Notes: a model not told the origin generated them from the sequence alone. Positions 43,802 through 53,626 are shown, counted from the stretch's first letter. The stretch is DNA of 64,000 nt from Alloactinosynnema sp. L-07 (GCF_900070365.1 NZ_LN850107.1:6572001-6636000); one strand, 5' to 3'. Numbers and translations are program-made.

Positions 43802-44107
43802 TTATTTCCGGGCCGCCAGGATCCCGGTGAGCAGCCCGGGAAAGAGCGCGTCGAGATCGTCGCGGCGCAGCGAGGTGATCCGCGAGGTGCCCGCCGGGAC
43901 TGTCCAAGTGACGCCCGCTTCGCGAAGGATCCGCAGGTGGTGGGTCCTGGTCGACTTGCCGATGGGCAGCTCGATCGTGCCGCAGGCCACGCCCTCGCCG
44001 AGTTTGGCCAGCTCACGCACCATGTGCAGGCGCATCGGGTCGGCCAGGGCGTGCAGGACCGCCGCGATCCGGATCTCGTCGCGGTCGGGGTGGGGCAGCT
44101 CTGTCAT
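43802..44107 (-). CDS. ArsR-family winged-helix regulator
   Basis: This 101-aa protein has the ArsR core: LADPMRLHMVRELA, then recognition helix KSTRTHHLRILREAGV. No metal-binding Cys pair is seen apart from one Cys (ACGTIE), so it may not sense metals. It diverges from an MFS transporter gene, with paired palindromes in the 86-bp gap; that is the usual layout of a self-regulated efflux pair. Confidence 0.88.
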   Translation of the reverse strand: MTELPHPDRDEIRIAAVLHALADPMRLHMVRELAKLGEGVACGTIELPIGKSTRTHHLRILREAGVTWTVPAGTSRITSLRRDDLDALFPGLLTGILAARK

Positions 44108-44122
44108 GTCCTGATGGTACGA

Positions 44123-44169
44123 AGTTCATCGAACTATCGCCAAGTTTCGTAGTACGTTCAACATCGAAC
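44123..44169. promoter_or_regulatory. Candidate ArsR operators
   Basis: AGTTCATCGAACT (44123-44135) is a 5-bp inverted repeat around a 3-base spacer. GTTCAACATCGAAC (44156-44169) is a related site 33 bases away. Both lie between the divergent ArsR and MFS genes. Confidence 0.6.
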
Positions 44170-44193
44170 TGCCGCCGAGCCTCCGGGAGTCCC

Positions 44194-45375
44194 ATGTCGT
44201 CCGCACGGACCTACCTGCTGGCCGGAGGCGCTTTCGCGGTCGGAACCAGCGGATACATCGCCACGGGCGTCCTACCCGCGGTGAGCGCCGAGATGCACGT
44301 CTCGCAGACGACCGCGGGCCAGCTCATCACGGCTTTCGCGCTCTCCTACGCCGTCAGCGCACCCTTGCTCGCCGCGCTCACCGGCCGCTGGGACAGAAGA
44401 AAACTGCTGGTCACAGCTTTAGGGGTGAGTGCGTTAGGCAACGCGCTGTCCGCGGTAGCGCCCACCTACTCGCTCCTCCTGGTGGCCCGCGTGATCAGCG
44501 CGCTCGGCGCGGCCGTGTTCACCCCAGCCGCGACGCTCGTGGCGACCGAGCTGAACCCGCCGGAGAAGCGCGGTCAGGCGGTCGCCACGGTGTTCAGCGG
44601 CCTGACCTTCGCCCTGATCCTGGGTGTCCCCGCAGGCAGCCTGCTGGGTGACGTCATGGGCTTCCGCGAGGTCTTCGCCCTGGTCGCGGCCGCCTCCGTG
44701 CTCGCGGCCGTCGGCGTCCTGGTGTACGTGCCCCAGGTCGCTCCGCCCCCGGTCGTCGGGATGCGCGAGCGGTTCGCGGTCGCCGCCAACCCGACGGTCC
44801 TATTGGTCCTGGCGATGAGCGTGCTGGGGGTGCTGTCGGCGTTCAGCGTCTACACGTATATCGCCCCGTTCTTGGCTTCGTCGGCCGGGGCTTATGGGCT
44901 GACGGTGAGCCTGCTCCTGTTCGCCTATGGCGTCGGCGGGGCGATCGGGAACGCGCTGGGCGGGCGGCTGACCGACCGGTTCGGGAGCATCAAGCCGCTG
45001 ATGGTGACCTTCGGAATCATCATCACCATCCTGCTGACCTTGCCGGTGACGGCGACGACGGTCGCGGGGGCGGGGGTGGCGATGTTCCTTTGGGGAATGT
45101 CGACGTGGTCGGTGAACCCGCCGATCCAGAACTGGCTGATCGAACTGGCCCCGGTGAACAGCGGCCTATTGCTCTCCCTGAACGCCTCGGCGATCTATTT
45201 GGGCGCGGGCCTGTCGGGCGTATTCGGCGGAATAGTGATCGACAACGCGGGCGTGATGGCTCTGCCGCCTTTCGCGGGCATCCTCGCGGTGGCGTCGATC
45301 CTCATGGCGGTGCTGGCGGCTCGACGCCACCGCGCCAATGTGGTCCCGGCTGAACTCGTGGCTAGTCCTCGGTGA
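44194..45375 (+). CDS. MFS transporter (DHA1-type)
   Basis: This 393-aa protein has 12 transmembrane segments. The N-terminal helix (GTSGYIATGVLPAVSAEM) and the loop LTGRWDRRKLL match AraJ/PbuE-like sugar and purine/drug efflux carriers. ATG follows GGGAG. It is divergently paired with the ArsR-family gene and probably repressed by it. Confidence 0.9.
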   Translation: MSSARTYLLAGGAFAVGTSGYIATGVLPAVSAEMHVSQTTAGQLITAFALSYAVSAPLLAALTGRWDRRKLLVTALGVSALGNALSAVAPTYSLLLVARVISALGAAVFTPAATLVATELNPPEKRGQAVATVFSGLTFALILGVPAGSLLGDVMGFREVFALVAAASVLAAVGVLVYVPQVAPPPVVGMRERFAVAANPTVLLVLAMSVLGVLSAFSVYTYIAPFLASSAGAYGLTVSLLLFAYGVGGAIGNALGGRLTDRFGSIKPLMVTFGIIITILLTLPVTATTVAGAGVAMFLWGMSTWSVNPPIQNWLIELAPVNSGLLLSLNASAIYLGAGLSGVFGGIVIDNAGVMALPPFAGILAVASILMAVLAARRHRANVVPAELVASPR

Positions 45376-45399
45376 CGGCGAGCCCGTAGCGCCGCACCG

Positions 45400-46674
45400 C
45401 TATGGCCCGAGGAGTGCCGCGGGAATCACGGCGACGCCGTCCGCCCGGCGGTAGGCGTGCGAACCGGTCGTGATGATCGCCGCGTCCAAAAGATCCGGTC
45501 CCAGCCGATCACCCAGCCACCGAAGGTGCGCGACATCCGAATCATCGACGGTTTGGCTGAGTTTGACCTCGATCGCGACAACCTTGTGGTCAGCCCGCTG
45601 GATGATGAAGTCGACTTCATGGTCACCGTTGCGCGTGCGCAGGTGATGGACGCTCGCCTCGTTGGCCTGCGCGTAGACGCGGAGGTTCAAGGCGATCAGC
45701 GACTCGAACAACGCGCCGAGCAGCACGCCGTCCCGAGGCGCCAGCGGCCCGGTGGCCACACCGGTGAGCAGTGAGGTCTGGGTGGCACCGAGAAGGCGGG
45801 CGGTGAGCGCGGGATCAGCGAGGTGATGCTTGGGCGCCTGGGCAAGGCGGGTGAAGTGGTTGAAGCTCGGCAGCCACCCCGGCACGGGATCCAGCAGCCA
45901 TAGCTGCGAGAGGACGTCCCGGTAGACGATGGTCGTCGTCTTGGCAGGCTTGTCGCTCTCCCCGGCTGTCGCCGCGTCCAAGATCGCGTTGTACGACGTC
46001 GTGGTGGACGTCGCCGCGGCATAGGCCGTCAACCAAGCGTGCAGGGTAGCGGGCCGCCGAACCCGGTGGCCTTGCTCGGGGAAGTCGTGTTCAACGATTC
46101 GTTGGAGATATCCGTCGAGTTGCGCACGCCGAGCGCGTTCCGGCAGCCCGTGTATGGCGGGGAAGCCCGAACGGAGTATCTCGTCGGTGTACCACGGCAG
46201 ACTTGCGCTCGTCTCACCGTCGACGGTGTGGCGCGTTCCTCGGAGCAGGTCCGAGAGACTTACCGATGGCGTCTGGGAGCCCCGCTCAGCCAGGCTCATC
46301 GGGCGCATTCGCACTCGCACGATTCGCCCTGCCCCAGAGTGGGTCGGCGAGTTGACCGGCGTCGCGCTGCCGGTCAACAGGAATCGCCCGGGACTCGGAT
46401 CGCGATCCACACTCCGGCGCACCCAATCCCACACGGCGGGGTGCCGCTGCCACTCGTCCACCAGAACCGGAGGTTCGGCACGGTCCAGCCGTTGTGGATC
46501 GGCCTCGAGCAACTCCCGTTTCGCGGGATCGTCCAGGGCGAAGACGGTTCGCGATCGCCGTTCGGCGGTCGCGGTTTTGCCCACACCCTTGGGCCCCTCA
46601 AGGGCAATTGCCGACAGGCCGGGAACCAGGTCGTCGAGCTCGGTGTCGACAGTCCGTGACAAGTAGCTACTCAC
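45400..46674 (-). CDS. ATPase with DUF4143 domain
   Basis: This 424-aa protein has a P-loop AAA ATPase domain (GPKGVGKTATA, LVDEWQRHP, FLLTGSAT) and a C-terminal DUF4143 domain with a VDFIIQRADHKVVAIEVKLS nuclease-like stretch. Such proteins are common in mobile or accessory islands and their role is unknown; a nuclease-like E-x-K (IEVKLS) is visible. GTG 46674. An AT-richer promoter region with repeated palindromes lies upstream. Confidence 0.85.
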   Translation of the reverse strand: MSSYLSRTVDTELDDLVPGLSAIALEGPKGVGKTATAERRSRTVFALDDPAKRELLEADPQRLDRAEPPVLVDEWQRHPAVWDWVRRSVDRDPSPGRFLLTGSATPVNSPTHSGAGRIVRVRMRPMSLAERGSQTPSVSLSDLLRGTRHTVDGETSASLPWYTDEILRSGFPAIHGLPERARRAQLDGYLQRIVEHDFPEQGHRVRRPATLHAWLTAYAAATSTTTSYNAILDAATAGESDKPAKTTTIVYRDVLSQLWLLDPVPGWLPSFNHFTRLAQAPKHHLADPALTARLLGATQTSLLTGVATGPLAPRDGVLLGALFESLIALNLRVYAQANEASVHHLRTRNGDHEVDFIIQRADHKVVAIEVKLSQTVDDSDVAHLRWLGDRLGPDLLDAAIITTGSHAYRRADGVAVIPAALLGP

Positions 46675-46682
46675 AGCACTAT

Positions 46683-46742
46683 GCTACCGATAGCAGCTCA
46701 TCTACGCTACTTCTAGCCTAGGTTCTAGGCTACCGTTAGCAG
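46683..46742. promoter_or_regulatory. Repeated GCTACCGNTAGC operator-like sites
   Basis: GCTACCGATAGCAG (46683-46696) and GCTACCGTTAGCAG (46729-46742) repeat 46 bases apart, each a GCTA/TAGC palindrome. Between them TAGCCTA and TAGGCTA (46714-46720, 46726-46732) make another 7-bp inverted repeat. This is just upstream of the DUF4143 ATPase gene. Confidence 0.5.
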
Positions 46743-46768
46743 ATTATCGGACTCCCTGTGAGGTGTCG

Positions 46769-47172
46769 CTACTCGATGACCGGTTGCCAGGTGACCGAGG
46801 TCGGCAGGTTCCGGGTGTCGAGGAATTCGGCGACGTGAAGACGGTGTCCAGTGTTACCTCGGCGTGCGGGGGGACAGGTATGTCGTACATCCCGGCGAGG
46901 CAGTAGGTCTGCCATTCTTCGCCCGTTCCAATGGTCGGCACGCGGCGGGTGGACCCGGCTGCCCAGACGAGGACGCCGACGGTGTTGTTGATTCCGACGG
47001 TGAGTGTCTTCCGCTCGTGTGACAAGGGGTCGGTTGGGCCGGTCGACACCGACCACGCCCATGGGATGTCGACACCTGTGGAATTGAGGTCGCGCATCAA
47101 CCCGGGCAGATCCGTCGCGGCCGGGATGTCGTCGGCGTGAATGGACGACGCTTCGAGGATGTCGGGGATCAC
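46769..47172 (-). pseudogene. Imm1-family immunity protein, frameshifted near the C-terminus
   Basis: The first frame (from GTG 47172) reads through VGVLVWAAGSTRRVP, YCLAGMYDIPVPPHAEVTL, as in Imm1. The family C-terminus (FLDTRNLPTSVTWQPVIE) is found only in another frame ending at 46769. A one-base loss around 46833-46848 would explain the break. The start overlaps the toxin stop (GTGA). It should bind and inhibit the deaminase upstream. Confidence 0.65.
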
Positions 47173-47794
47173 GCTGGCGCCCTGCCTAGGTAGGTCTGCT
47201 GGAACAGGTTGCCTTGCGCGTCTGTTCCCAGGACTGTGACGCTGCAACCCTTTGGAATGAACACGGGGAGGTACTGCTCGCACCCTATCGGCGCGCGTGG
47301 TTCTGAACCACAAGGCGCGTGGTTGATGATCACTCGGGCATTTCGTGCCCCCGACCTCACCGTCGCGACCACGGCTTTCATCTCGACATGATTCTTGACG
47401 TTGAGCGCGTCCGCAGGCATGCCCAGCGCCCGTATTCGCTGGGCTACCTCTGTTGTCCACGTGTCCTGATGGGTCGCGCTGAGCGTGCCGTAGTCGCGGC
47501 CGTCGACCTCGATATGACCGGTCATCGGCGCGTTGCGCCTGCCGCGGAGCACCCGTGGCGGCAGGTCGTCGCTGTACAGCGGCGGCCGCGGGGTAATGGT
47601 CGCCGTGCCGATTCCGGATGCCCATCGTTCGTGGCATCAGGCGCCGCGGTCGTGGCTATGGCGCCGCCGAGCGCGCTCGACGCGTCGCCGAGCAGCGTGG
47701 TCGCCGTGGCGATGCCGCGTCTGGCCTGATCGATCGAGGCGAGGACAACCCTGAGCCGTGCTGCCACCTGATCGACGGCCACGTGATCAAGCAT
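47169..47794 (-). pseudogene. SCP1.201-type deaminase toxin, probable frameshift in the linker
   Basis: The C-terminal part has HVEMKAVVATVRSGARNARV, NHAPCG and GCEQYLPVFIPKG. These hold the H-x-E and two zinc cysteines of SCP1.201/DddA-like deaminases, which attack cytosine in DNA or RNA. The N-terminal module (from ATG 47794, MLDHVAVDQVAARLRVVL) is the helical leader usual in such short actinobacterial toxins. The two halves are in different frames; one missing base near 47600-47615 would rejoin them. Either decayed or a sequencing slip. It directly precedes the Imm1 gene. Confidence 0.65.
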
Positions 47795-47875
47795 GGATGG
47801 ACGCTCGGGTGTTTCGGTTGGTGAAATGGTTCAGCCGATTGTGCGCGTTGCGGATTATGGGCCAGGTGGTCTCAT

Positions 47876-48724
47876 GTGTGGGTGATCAGCAACCGGTTGC
47901 CCGCTCGGATGCGGGCTTTGGGAATGGAACTGGCGGCCGCTCGTGAGCGGACCGGGAAGACGACAAAGGAGGCCGCGTTCGGGATCGGCCTTTCCGCGCC
48001 GACCTTGAATCGCTCGGAGAACGCCAAACGGCTTTCTCCGATCACCGACATCGCGGGGCTCTTGGCGCTCTACGAGGTCACTGGGGACGAGCGGAAGCGC
48101 ATCATGGAACTCGCCGACAGGTTGGACGCGCCGGAATGGCTGGAAGCGGGTGACCGTCTGCCACGCCTGCTCCGACCCTTCGCTACCTTCGAGGCGCGCG
48201 CGACCTCGCTGATGGACGTATCTTTCGACTACGTCCCCGGACTCTTGCAGATCGAGGAGTACGCGCGAGCCGTCCACTCCACCCAAGGCGTCACAGGAGC
48301 GGATCAGGACGCGCGAGTCAAGGCGCGGTTGGAGCGCCAGAAGGTCCTCGTCGCACGTACCGCGCCGAGGTATACGGCCGTCATCGAGGAAGCCGCTTTG
48401 CGGCGGACTCAAGGCGGATCGGAGTCGATGGTTCGGCAAGTAAAGTGGCTGATAGATCGGGCGTGGCAGCCGAACATCGATATCCACGTGATCCCGTTCC
48501 GGCGGTGGGGATATCCGAATCCGGGCTCATTCATCACGATGGGGTTCCGGCAGGACCCGCCTATCGTGTTCTTCGAGAACCTGGCGGTCGCGGGCTTCCT
48601 GGACGCTCCTGATCACACTCAGTTGTTCCATAACGCCGCTGCTAAGCTGATGAGGTTCGCGCTGGACTCAGCCGATACGGTGAAGTTTCTGACCATGTTG
48701 GCGGCAGACTACGAACGGGGCTGA
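47876..48724 (+). CDS. Helix-turn-helix regulator with DUF5753 (Scr1-type)
   Basis: This 282-aa protein has an XRE HTH (about 10-65, GLSAPTLNRSENAKR), then DUF5753 (FDYVPGLLQIEEYARAV ... PGSFITMGF, IVFFENL). In streptomycetes such regulators pair with a small DUF397 protein, and the pair resembles a toxin-antitoxin unit that affects development. Here the DUF397 gene follows six bases downstream. GTG start with no clear ribosome site. Confidence 0.9.
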   Translation: MWVISNRLPARMRALGMELAAARERTGKTTKEAAFGIGLSAPTLNRSENAKRLSPITDIAGLLALYEVTGDERKRIMELADRLDAPEWLEAGDRLPRLLRPFATFEARATSLMDVSFDYVPGLLQIEEYARAVHSTQGVTGADQDARVKARLERQKVLVARTAPRYTAVIEEAALRRTQGGSESMVRQVKWLIDRAWQPNIDIHVIPFRRWGYPNPGSFITMGFRQDPPIVFFENLAVAGFLDAPDHTQLFHNAAAKLMRFALDSADTVKFLTMLAADYERG

Positions 48725-48730
48725 AACGGG

Positions 48731-48907
48731 ATGCACGGAGAGTGGCGGAAGTCGAGCTTCAGCGGCTCCGAGGTGAACTGCGTGGAGGTCGCCTACACCG
48801 CCACAGTCCGTGTCCGGGACTCCAAGAACCCCGACGGCGGCATGCTCCGGTTCCCGGACGACGCCTGGTCGCCCCTGATCGACGCGGTGACCTGGGACGA
48901 GCGCTAG
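48731..48907 (+). CDS. DUF397 protein
   Basis: This 58-aa DUF397 protein reads MHGEWRKSSFSGSEVNCVEV at the start and continues VRVRDSKNPDGG. ATG 48731 follows ACGGG and lies six bases after the HTH gene stop. The typical WRKSSFS and VRDSK motifs are intact. Likely the partner of the Scr1-type regulator. Confidence 0.9.
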   Translation: MHGEWRKSSFSGSEVNCVEVAYTATVRVRDSKNPDGGMLRFPDDAWSPLIDAVTWDER

Positions 48908-48927
48908 CCCGTCCCAGGTCCGCGAAA

Positions 48928-49908
48928 TCAGGCGTCGCCGTCGAAGAGCGAGGTCACCGAGCCGTCCTCGAACACCTGCTGGATCGCCCGCGCCAGGAGC
49001 GGGGCGATCGACAGGACTGTCATCTGCGGGAAGCGCTTGTCGTCGGGGATCGGCAGGGTGTTGGTGAAGATGACTTCCTTCGCCCCGGACTCCGACAGCC
49101 GTTCCCGAGCGGGCCCGGACAGCACGCCGTGGGTGGCCGCCATGACGACATCCGTGGCGCCTTCGTCCAGCAACTGGTGGACGGCCTTGGCGATGGTGCC
49201 GCCGGTGTCGACCATGTCGTCGATCACCACGCACAGCCTGCCCTTGACCTCACCGACGACCCGGTTCGCCACGACCTCGTTGGGGCGCAACGGGTCCCGC
49301 GTCTTGTGGATGAAGGCGATGGGGGTGCCACCGAGGTCGTCGGCCCACTTCTCGGCCAGCTTGGTGCGGCCCGCGTCCGGGGAGACGACCGTGATGTTGG
49401 AGGCAGGGTAGTTGTCCTTGATGTAGCGCGACAGCAGGGTCTGGCCGAAGAGATGGTCGACCGGGCCGTCGAAGAAGCCCTGGATCTGGGCGGTGTGCAG
49501 GTCCACCGTCATGATCCGGTCGGCGCCCGCGGTCTTGAACAGGTCGGCGATCAGGCGCGCGGAGATGGGCTCGCGGCCCTTGTGCTTCTTGTCCTGCCGC
49601 GCGTACGGGTAGAACGGCATGATCACGGTGATCCGCTTGGCGCTCGCCCGCTTGAGGGCGTCGACCATGATCAGCTGTTCCATGATCCACTGGTTGATCG
49701 GGGCGCACGCGCTTTGCATGACGAACGCGTCGCAGCCGCGGACCGACTCCTCGAACCGGACGAAGATCTCGCCGTTGGCGAAGTCGTATGCCGACTGCGG
49801 CGTGATGCTCACGTTGAGGTGCTTCGCGACTTCCTCGGCCAGCTCAGGGTGAGCTCGGCCGGAGAAGAGCATCAGGTTCTTCTTGGGGACCCCGGCCTTG
49901 ATACTCAT
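48928..49908 (-). CDS. prs: Ribose-phosphate pyrophosphokinase
   Basis: This 326-aa PRPP synthase makes PRPP from ribose-5-phosphate and ATP for nucleotide, His and Trp synthesis. It has the catalytic flexible loop [16 protein letters not shown], the PRPP-binding loop [13 protein letters not shown] and [16 protein letters not shown] VVSPDAGR. The start overlaps the glmU stop by 4 bp (translational coupling), as in Rv1017c/Rv1018c. Confidence 0.97.
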   Translation of the reverse strand: MSIKAGVPKKNLMLFSGRAHPELAEEVAKHLNVSITPQSAYDFANGEIFVRFEESVRGCDAFVMQSACAPINQWIMEQLIMVDALKRASAKRITVIMPFYPYARQDKKHKGREPISARLIADLFKTAGADRIMTVDLHTAQIQGFFDGPVDHLFGQTLLSRYIKDNYPASNITVVSPDAGRTKLAEKWADDLGGTPIAFIHKTRDPLRPNEVVANRVVGEVKGRLCVVIDDMVDTGGTIAKAVHQLLDEGATDVVMAATHGVLSGPARERLSESGAKEVIFTNTLPIPDDKRFPQMTVLSIAPLLARAIQQVFEDGSVTSLFDGDA

Positions 49909-51398
49909 GAACTGCCCTCGCTGTTCTTCTCGTCAAGCTTGCGGGCCTTGGCCCGTTCCGCGGCCTCGGCCGCCGCGGTACCCGGGCGGCGGTGGACCAC
50001 CCAGTCGTCGATGTTGCGCTGCAGGCCGCCCGAGATCGCCAGGGCGCCCGGCGGCACATTGCGCCGGATGACGGTTCCGGCGCCGCTGTAGGCGCCGTCG
50101 CCCACCGTCACCGGTGCCACGAACATGTTGTCCGACCCGGTGCGCACGTGCGAGCCGACGACGGTGCGGTGCTTGTTGACCCCGTCGTAGTTCACGAACA
50201 CGCTGGCCGCGCCGATGTTGCTGTGCTCGCCGATGGTCGCGTCGCCCACATAGGACAGATGGGGGACCTTCGAGCCCGCGCCGATCTCGGAGTTCTTGAC
50301 CTCGACGAACGTGCCGATCTTGCCGTCGGCGCCCAGCTTCGTGCCGGGCCGCAGGAACGCGTACGGGCCGACGGTCGCGGAGTCACCGATCTCGGCGCTC
50401 GACCCGTGGGTCCGCACGACCGAGGCACCCGCGCCGACGATGACATCGGTCAGTGTGGTGTCGGGGCCGATGGTGGCGCCCTCGCCGATCGTGGTGCCGC
50501 CGCGCAGCTGCACGTTCGGCTCGATGAGCACGTCGCGGGCGAGTTCGACTTCGGCCTCGATCCACGTCGTGGCCGGGTCGACGATCGTCACCCCCGCGCG
50601 CATCCAGCCCTCGACGACGCGGCGGTTCAGCTCGGCGCCGATCCTGGCCAGCTGCACCCGGTCGTTGACGCCCTCGACCAGCCACGGGTCGTCGCACACC
50701 AGGGCACCGACGCGGCGGCCGTCGCCGCGGGCGATGCCCAGGACATCGGTGAGGTACAGCTCGCCCTGGGCGTTGTCGGTGGACAGCCGGGACAGACCGT
50801 CGGTGAGGACCTCGGCGGCGAAGGCGTAGACGCCGGAGTTGATTTCGGTGATGGACCGCTGCTCGGCCGTGGCGTCCTTCTGCTCGACGATCGCGGTGAC
50901 CGCGCCGTCGGCGTCGCGCACGATGCGGCCGTAGCCGGTCGGGTCGGGGACGTTGGCGGTGAGCACCGTCACCGCGTTGCCGCCTGCCGTGTGCGCGTCG
51001 AGCAGACCATTGAGCGTGGCCGTGTCGAGCAGGGGAACATCACCGTAGGTGACCAGGACGGTGCCGGTCAGCTCGGGGAGCGGGGCCAGGCCGCACGCGA
51101 CCGCGTGGCCCGTGCCGTCCTGCGTCTCCTGGACCGCGACGGTGACCTCGCGGCCCAACACGTGGGCCAAGGACTCCAGATGGGCGCCCACGGCGTCGCG
51201 GCCGTGGCCGATGACGACCACCAGGTGTTCGGGCTTGAGACCGTCGGCGGCCCGCACGGCGTGCTCGACCAGCGGGCGACCCGCGACCCGATGCAGCACC
51301 TTCGGGGTCGCCGAGCGCATCCGAGTGCCCTCACCCGCGGCCAGGATCACCGTGCTGACCTGGCCTGGCGCAGTGCCCTCGGCCGTGCTCGCGGACAT
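49905..51398 (-). CDS. glmU: Bifunctional GlmU (GlcN-1-P acetyltransferase/UDP-GlcNAc pyrophosphorylase)
   Basis: This 497-aa enzyme makes UDP-GlcNAc for peptidoglycan and mycothiol. The N-domain carries [18 protein letters not shown] and TYGDVPLL; the C-domain is a left-handed beta helix of hexapeptide repeats ([10 protein letters not shown]...) with [10 protein letters not shown] acetyltransferase residues. ATG 51398 follows GAGGGAG; an upstream start at 51428 is less likely. Confidence 0.97.
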   Translation of the reverse strand: MSASTAEGTAPGQVSTVILAAGEGTRMRSATPKVLHRVAGRPLVEHAVRAADGLKPEHLVVVIGHGRDAVGAHLESLAHVLGREVTVAVQETQDGTGHAVACGLAPLPELTGTVLVTYGDVPLLDTATLNGLLDAHTAGGNAVTVLTANVPDPTGYGRIVRDADGAVTAIVEQKDATAEQRSITEINSGVYAFAAEVLTDGLSRLSTDNAQGELYLTDVLGIARGDGRRVGALVCDDPWLVEGVNDRVQLARIGAELNRRVVEGWMRAGVTIVDPATTWIEAEVELARDVLIEPNVQLRGGTTIGEGATIGPDTTLTDVIVGAGASVVRTHGSSAEIGDSATVGPYAFLRPGTKLGADGKIGTFVEVKNSEIGAGSKVPHLSYVGDATIGEHSNIGAASVFVNYDGVNKHRTVVGSHVRTGSDNMFVAPVTVGDGAYSGAGTVIRRNVPPGALAISGGLQRNIDDWVVHRRPGTAAAEAAERAKARKLDEKNSEGSS

Positions 51399-51476
51399 CG
51401 CTCTCCCTCGCGTCGTAACAGCGGTCATGCGCGGGTCGGCTCCGGCGAACGGGACGACTCCGGCCGGGAGTCGATC

Positions 51477-53261
51477 CTACGTTGTCTCCGGCAGCACCCA
51501 CGAACGGTCATCCACAGACGCGACCAGCCGCGTGCCAGAGTCCTCCGCGTCGGCCTCGCCCGCGGTGATCGCGACGATGTCGTTTCCGCCGCCGCGCTTG
51601 GCCTGATACATGGCCGCGTCGGCGCGCGCGAGCGCGCGCACGGCGGTCTCCTGCGGGCGCAGCGACACCACGCCGATCGACAGCGTCACTCCGTGTGACA
51701 GGTCGTTGGGCAGTCCCGCGACCGAGGTGACCGCGCGCCGCAGGGCGGCCTCGGCGGCGTAGAGCGGCGCTCCGGGAAGCAGGACGATGAACTCGTCGCC
51801 GCCGTAGCGGGCCACCATGTCGCTGCCGCGCAGCGCGTCGCGCAGGGTGCTGGCGACCACCCGCAGCACGTCGTCGCCCTCGGCGTGGGACATGCGGTCG
51901 TTGACGCCCTTGAACCCGTCGAGGTCGACCAGGGCGATGGCCAGCGGGTGGTTGGTCGGCGAGGTCGACAGCTGTTCGAGCCGCTCGTCGAGCGCGCGCC
52001 GGTTGGGCAGGCCGGTGAGCGGGTCCTGCAGCGCCTGCCGGGCGATGGCGCCGTGCATTCGGGACAGCCGCTCGTGCTCGCGGCGGGTGTTCAGCGTGGC
52101 GATGCGCGACTCGCGCATGTCCCAGAGCTGGCCCTCCAGCTCGGTCGCGTAGTGCTCCAGGGCGCCGGTCGTGCGGGAGCCGCCCTCGGGGCCGGAGAGC
52201 CGGGCGTACTCGCGGATCAGGCACAGCCGCAGCGTCGGCTCGGCCGCTTCCCGATACATCCGTGACCGCGCGTCGGCCAGCACCTCGACGGCCTCTTCCT
52301 CGTGGCCCTCGTGCTCCAGGCAGCGGGCCAGGGCGATGGCGACGATGACCAGCTCGCGCGGGTAGCTCTGCGAGTCGAGCAGGTAGCGCAGCCGGTTGAT
52401 GTGCGCGGCCGCGGGCTGGGCCAGCGCCAGGGCCGCGCCGACGATCGGGTTCTGGTCGGCGGCCGAGCGGGTCGGGTCGCGTGGGAACAGCGACTCCCGG
52501 AACGGCGCCTCGACCGCCACGGCGATGGCCGCGGCGGTGGCGAACCGCTCGCCCGCGCGCTCGTCCTCGCCGATGCGCTCCAGCCGCAGGCCCCAGCCCA
52601 GCAGCAGGCGGACGCGGTTCATCAGGTGCACGGCGATCAGGTGCGGGCCCGCGCTGGCCCGGATGCACTTGTGCGCCCGGCTCATCACCTGGTCGGCGAC
52701 CTCGTAGACGCCGAGTTGGGTGAGCACGGTGCCGATGTCCATCAGGGTGGACGCCATGATCATGTCCCAGGTGCGCCCACCGAACATGACGTCCGGGGTG
52801 ATGTCCTCGTCCAGCATGGCCAGGGCGACGGCGGCCTCGGTGAGCGCGGCGTCCTCGGCGCCCGCCAGCAGCAGCCTGCGTCCGCGCAGGGCGTGCGCGT
52901 CGGCCTGGAGCACGAGCAGGCCGTGCCTGCGGGTGTGCGCGAGGAGTTCGTCGAGCAGGGGTTCCGCGGAGTCGGCCAACTCGTTGTTGACCACCCGGAC
53001 CGCGACCGCGGAGCGCAACAGTTGGGCGACCATCCTGGGCTCGCCCCGGTGTTGGGCCTCGGCGAGCAGTCGGTCGACCTCGTCGGTGTGCCGCAGGCGC
53101 TCCTGGACCGGGCTGGTCTGGATCACCGCGAGCAACTCCCGGGCACGACCTACCAGCCAGGCGTCGGAGCGCTCCTCCAACGCGGGCAGGTCACCGTCGC
53201 CCCGCTGCTCGTCGTCCACGTAGGTTGGTGCACCCCTTTTCGAGGTCCGGTATTTCGCCAC
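51477..53261 (-). CDS. Diguanylate cyclase with TPR-like sensor region
   Basis: This 594-aa soluble protein has a helical TPR-like N-terminal part (about 30-400) and a C-terminal GGDEF domain with YGGDEFIVLL at about 486-495. An RGSD sequence five residues earlier is the RxxD inhibitory site, so product feedback is expected. Both the active site and the I-site are intact. No EAL domain, no membrane segment. It lies between glmU and tRNA-Gln. c-di-GMP controls development in actinomycetes. GTG 53261 is the assumed start; GTG near 53219 is possible. Confidence 0.88.
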   Translation of the reverse strand: MAKYRTSKRGAPTYVDDEQRGDGDLPALEERSDAWLVGRARELLAVIQTSPVQERLRHTDEVDRLLAEAQHRGEPRMVAQLLRSAVAVRVVNNELADSAEPLLDELLAHTRRHGLLVLQADAHALRGRRLLLAGAEDAALTEAAVALAMLDEDITPDVMFGGRTWDMIMASTLMDIGTVLTQLGVYEVADQVMSRAHKCIRASAGPHLIAVHLMNRVRLLLGWGLRLERIGEDERAGERFATAAAIAVAVEAPFRESLFPRDPTRSAADQNPIVGAALALAQPAAAHINRLRYLLDSQSYPRELVIVAIALARCLEHEGHEEEAVEVLADARSRMYREAAEPTLRLCLIREYARLSGPEGGSRTTGALEHYATELEGQLWDMRESRIATLNTRREHERLSRMHGAIARQALQDPLTGLPNRRALDERLEQLSTSPTNHPLAIALVDLDGFKGVNDRMSHAEGDDVLRVVASTLRDALRGSDMVARYGGDEFIVLLPGAPLYAAEAALRRAVTSVAGLPNDLSHGVTLSIGVVSLRPQETAVRALARADAAMYQAKRGGGNDIVAITAGEADAEDSGTRLVASVDDRSWVLPETT

Positions 53262-53283
53262 CCATCCAAAGTTCTCGGCTGTG

Positions 53284-53354
53284 CTCCGCCGCCAGGATTC
53301 GAACCTGAACCATTGGAACCAAAATCCAAGGTGCTGCCTTTACACCACGGCGGA
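53284..53354 (-). tRNA. tRNA-Gln (anticodon TTG)
   Basis: Acceptor arms TCCGCCG and CGGCGGA pair fully. D-arm, anticodon stem TTGGA/TCCAA with loop TTTTGGT (anticodon TTG at 53322-53320) and T-arm GGTTCGAATCC are complete. CCA is not encoded. A tRNA-Gln next to glmU is also usual in mycobacteria. Confidence 0.95.
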
Positions 53355-53597
53355 TCGCGAGCGATCCCACCACCGCTCGATGGGGACATCGTGGCATGGG
53401 TGTCGCCTGGCAGGCAGCAGTACCCGGCGGATTGGTTCACGCTCGCGTCCGATCGGGTGTTATCGGAGTCACAAGGTGGGTATTCCAGTGATCGGGCGGA
53501 TGCGCAGCGTTGGTGCGTCCTTCAACATCATCGGCATCCGTGGCCCGGCATACCCCGAATAACAGCGGAGGGCGCTGGCGTGTACGGGCCGCGAATC

Positions 53598-53626
53598 CTT
53601 ACGCTTGCGTAAGTTACGGCGCCGTA
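53598..53626. promoter_or_regulatory. Two palindromes upstream of the desaturase
   Basis: CTTACGC and GCGTAAG (53598-53604, 53607-53613) form one palindrome. TACGGCGCCGTA (53615-53626) is a perfect 12-bp one directly after it. They are placed like TetR-type operators 30 bases before the desaturase gene. Confidence 0.55.
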
